Notes under the pieces: model-generated | The model's input: only the letters and a program-made list of their open reading frames with translations | The model's database searches: none | Told to the model about the DNA's origin: nothing | Part shown: piece after piece, positions 63,397 through 64,000 of the stretch | Layout of the letters: every line of letters starts with the position of its first letter | How positions within the stretch are numbered: position 1 is the first letter of the stretch | Position numbers and translations under genes: made by a program | DNA from: Acidobacteriota bacterium | Lineage (GTDB): Bacteria > Acidobacteriota > UBA6911 | Reading direction: 5' to 3' | Length of the DNA stretch: 64,000 bases | Assembly: GCA_012719455.1 (NCBI GenBank) | Contig: JAAYAJ010000064.1 | Span: 62,001-126,000, forward strand

Positions 63397-64000
63397 AACT
63401 TGAACATCAGGTCGAGCTGCAGCCGATGGTAATCGTCGGCCCCCGCGGCCGTCCCCAGCTTGTTGAAGAAGTAGCTGGCGCCCGCGCTGAAGTTTTTGGC
63501 CAACTGGACGTCCATTCCTAATTCGCTCCCCTTCCCGTTGGTCCCGCCGCCGATGAAATCGCTGTCGGTAAAGATGCCGAGCACCGCGTCCTTCTCGATG
63601 TTGCGATAGTTGTAGCGGAACTCCACGGAACCGGGATCCTTGAGCTTGCCCGCCTTGGCGCCGAGGAGCCACCCCTGGTTGTCGACGACTCCCCCCCCGG
63701 CAACGTTTTTCACGTAATCGACAAAGACCGCAATGGGGAAGCTGCCGGCGTTGATCTTCATCTCGCCGAACAGCTCCAGCAGGTTGTAATCGTACAGGTA
63801 GCGCCCGGTTCCATCTACGCTGTTCCCGAAGGACTTGGTGGTGTCGAAGATCGGGCGCTGGCCCTGGATGTTTGTATAATCGTAATAGGTGACACCGGCG
63901 GTAAAAGACCCCTTTTTATCCGGGAAGGAGAATTCGACCCCCCCCTGGGCGCCGAACAGCCCGGTGTCGACATCGCTGCCCCGCTCCTCCACCCAGAAGC
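63393..64000 (-). CDS. Putative outer-membrane porin (partial)
   Basis: About 202 C-terminal residues; the frame is open to the window edge, so the N-terminus lies outside. Alternating hydrophobic/polar strands (FSFPDKKGSFTAGVTYYDYT, PIAVFVDYVKN, GSVEFRYNYRN, FSAGASYFFNK) and the terminal Phe (DLMFKF) recognised by the BAM complex mark a beta-barrel. It resembles putative porins annotated in diderm genomes. Substrate unknown. Confidence 0.82.
   Translation of the reverse strand, partial: FWVEERGSDVDTGLFGAQGGVEFSFPDKKGSFTAGVTYYDYTNIQGQRPIFDTTKSFGNSVDGTGRYLYDYNLLELFGEMKINAGSFPIAVFVDYVKNVAGGGVVDNQGWLLGAKAGKLKDPGSVEFRYNYRNIEKDAVLGIFTDSDFIGGGTNGKGSELGMDVQLAKNFSAGASYFFNKLGTAAGADDYHRLQLDLMFKF

Overview
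This is a GC-rich, gene-dense bacterial chromosome segment with about 63 protein genes, mostly housekeeping, packed in short operons on both strands. I saw no rRNA, tRNA, insertion sequence, phage gene or CRISPR array. The owner looks like a diderm (Gram-negative-type) bacterium: there is a TolC-family outer-membrane channel, a beta-barrel porin ending in Phe, lipoproteins and periplasmic peptidases. An anaerobic or facultative life is suggested by a complete set of [NiFe]-hydrogenase maturation genes (hypA-B-F-C-D-E), an [FeFe]-hydrogenase maturase gene (hydE), a ferredoxin, oxygen-sensitive NadA and several radical-SAM proteins. Acidobacteriota or a related phylum is my best guess from gene content, but this is an inference and not proven here.

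The most notable result is selenocysteine (Sec) use. Two genes are interrupted by an in-frame TGA exactly where a redox residue belongs. Each TGA is followed at the right distance by a hairpin that fits the bacterial SECIS rules. The first (10814-11350) is a membrane-anchored thioredoxin-like protein with a W-U-P-S-C site. The second (15434-17209, minus strand) is an exported protein of the UGSC type with a G-H-U-S-S-C site. The Sec-specific elongation factor SelB is encoded in the same window (30640-32538), so TGA recoding is plausible in this organism. An automatic annotation would split both genes into fragments.

Layout. 0.1-2.5 kb: phosphoglycerate mutase, ferredoxin, aminotransferase. 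2.6-10.5 kb: envelope genes (M23 peptidase, lipoprotein, TPR protein, TolC-like channel, degenerate M28 peptidase, ZIP transporter) and a nucleoside phosphorylase. 10.8-11.8 kb: seleno-thioredoxin followed by a HesB/IscA-like protein and a clear terminator. 11.9-17.2 kb (minus): radical-SAM protein, two exported or envelope proteins, and the UGSC selenoprotein with a small exported partner. 17.5-23.2 kb (plus): the hyp operon. 23.2-30.5 kb (minus): ThiE-like protein, small membrane protein, and the ffh-rpsP-khpA-rimM-trmD-rplS translation/export operon followed by a large TPR protein. 30.6-34.7 kb: selB, tatA, hydE, cutA, ftsB-like gene.

34.7-47.1 kb holds nucleotide and cofactor supply: pyrR-pyrB-pyrC diverging from pyrK-pyrD-pyrF, then nadE, pncB, a secreted Pcm-like methyltransferase, and nadA-nadC behind a strong promoter and a perfect palindromic operator. 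47.1-56.9 kb: tadA, a flippase-like membrane protein, a NYN/LOTUS RNA-binding protein with a repetitive tail, three exported proteins (TPR, propeller, SpoIVB-like S55 peptidase) and mobA. 57.0-64.0 kb: a hydrolase-like protein, smc, purC, cvpA, a Fis-type DNA-binding protein and the 3' part of a porin gene. Several perfect palindromes and long hairpins lie between genes.
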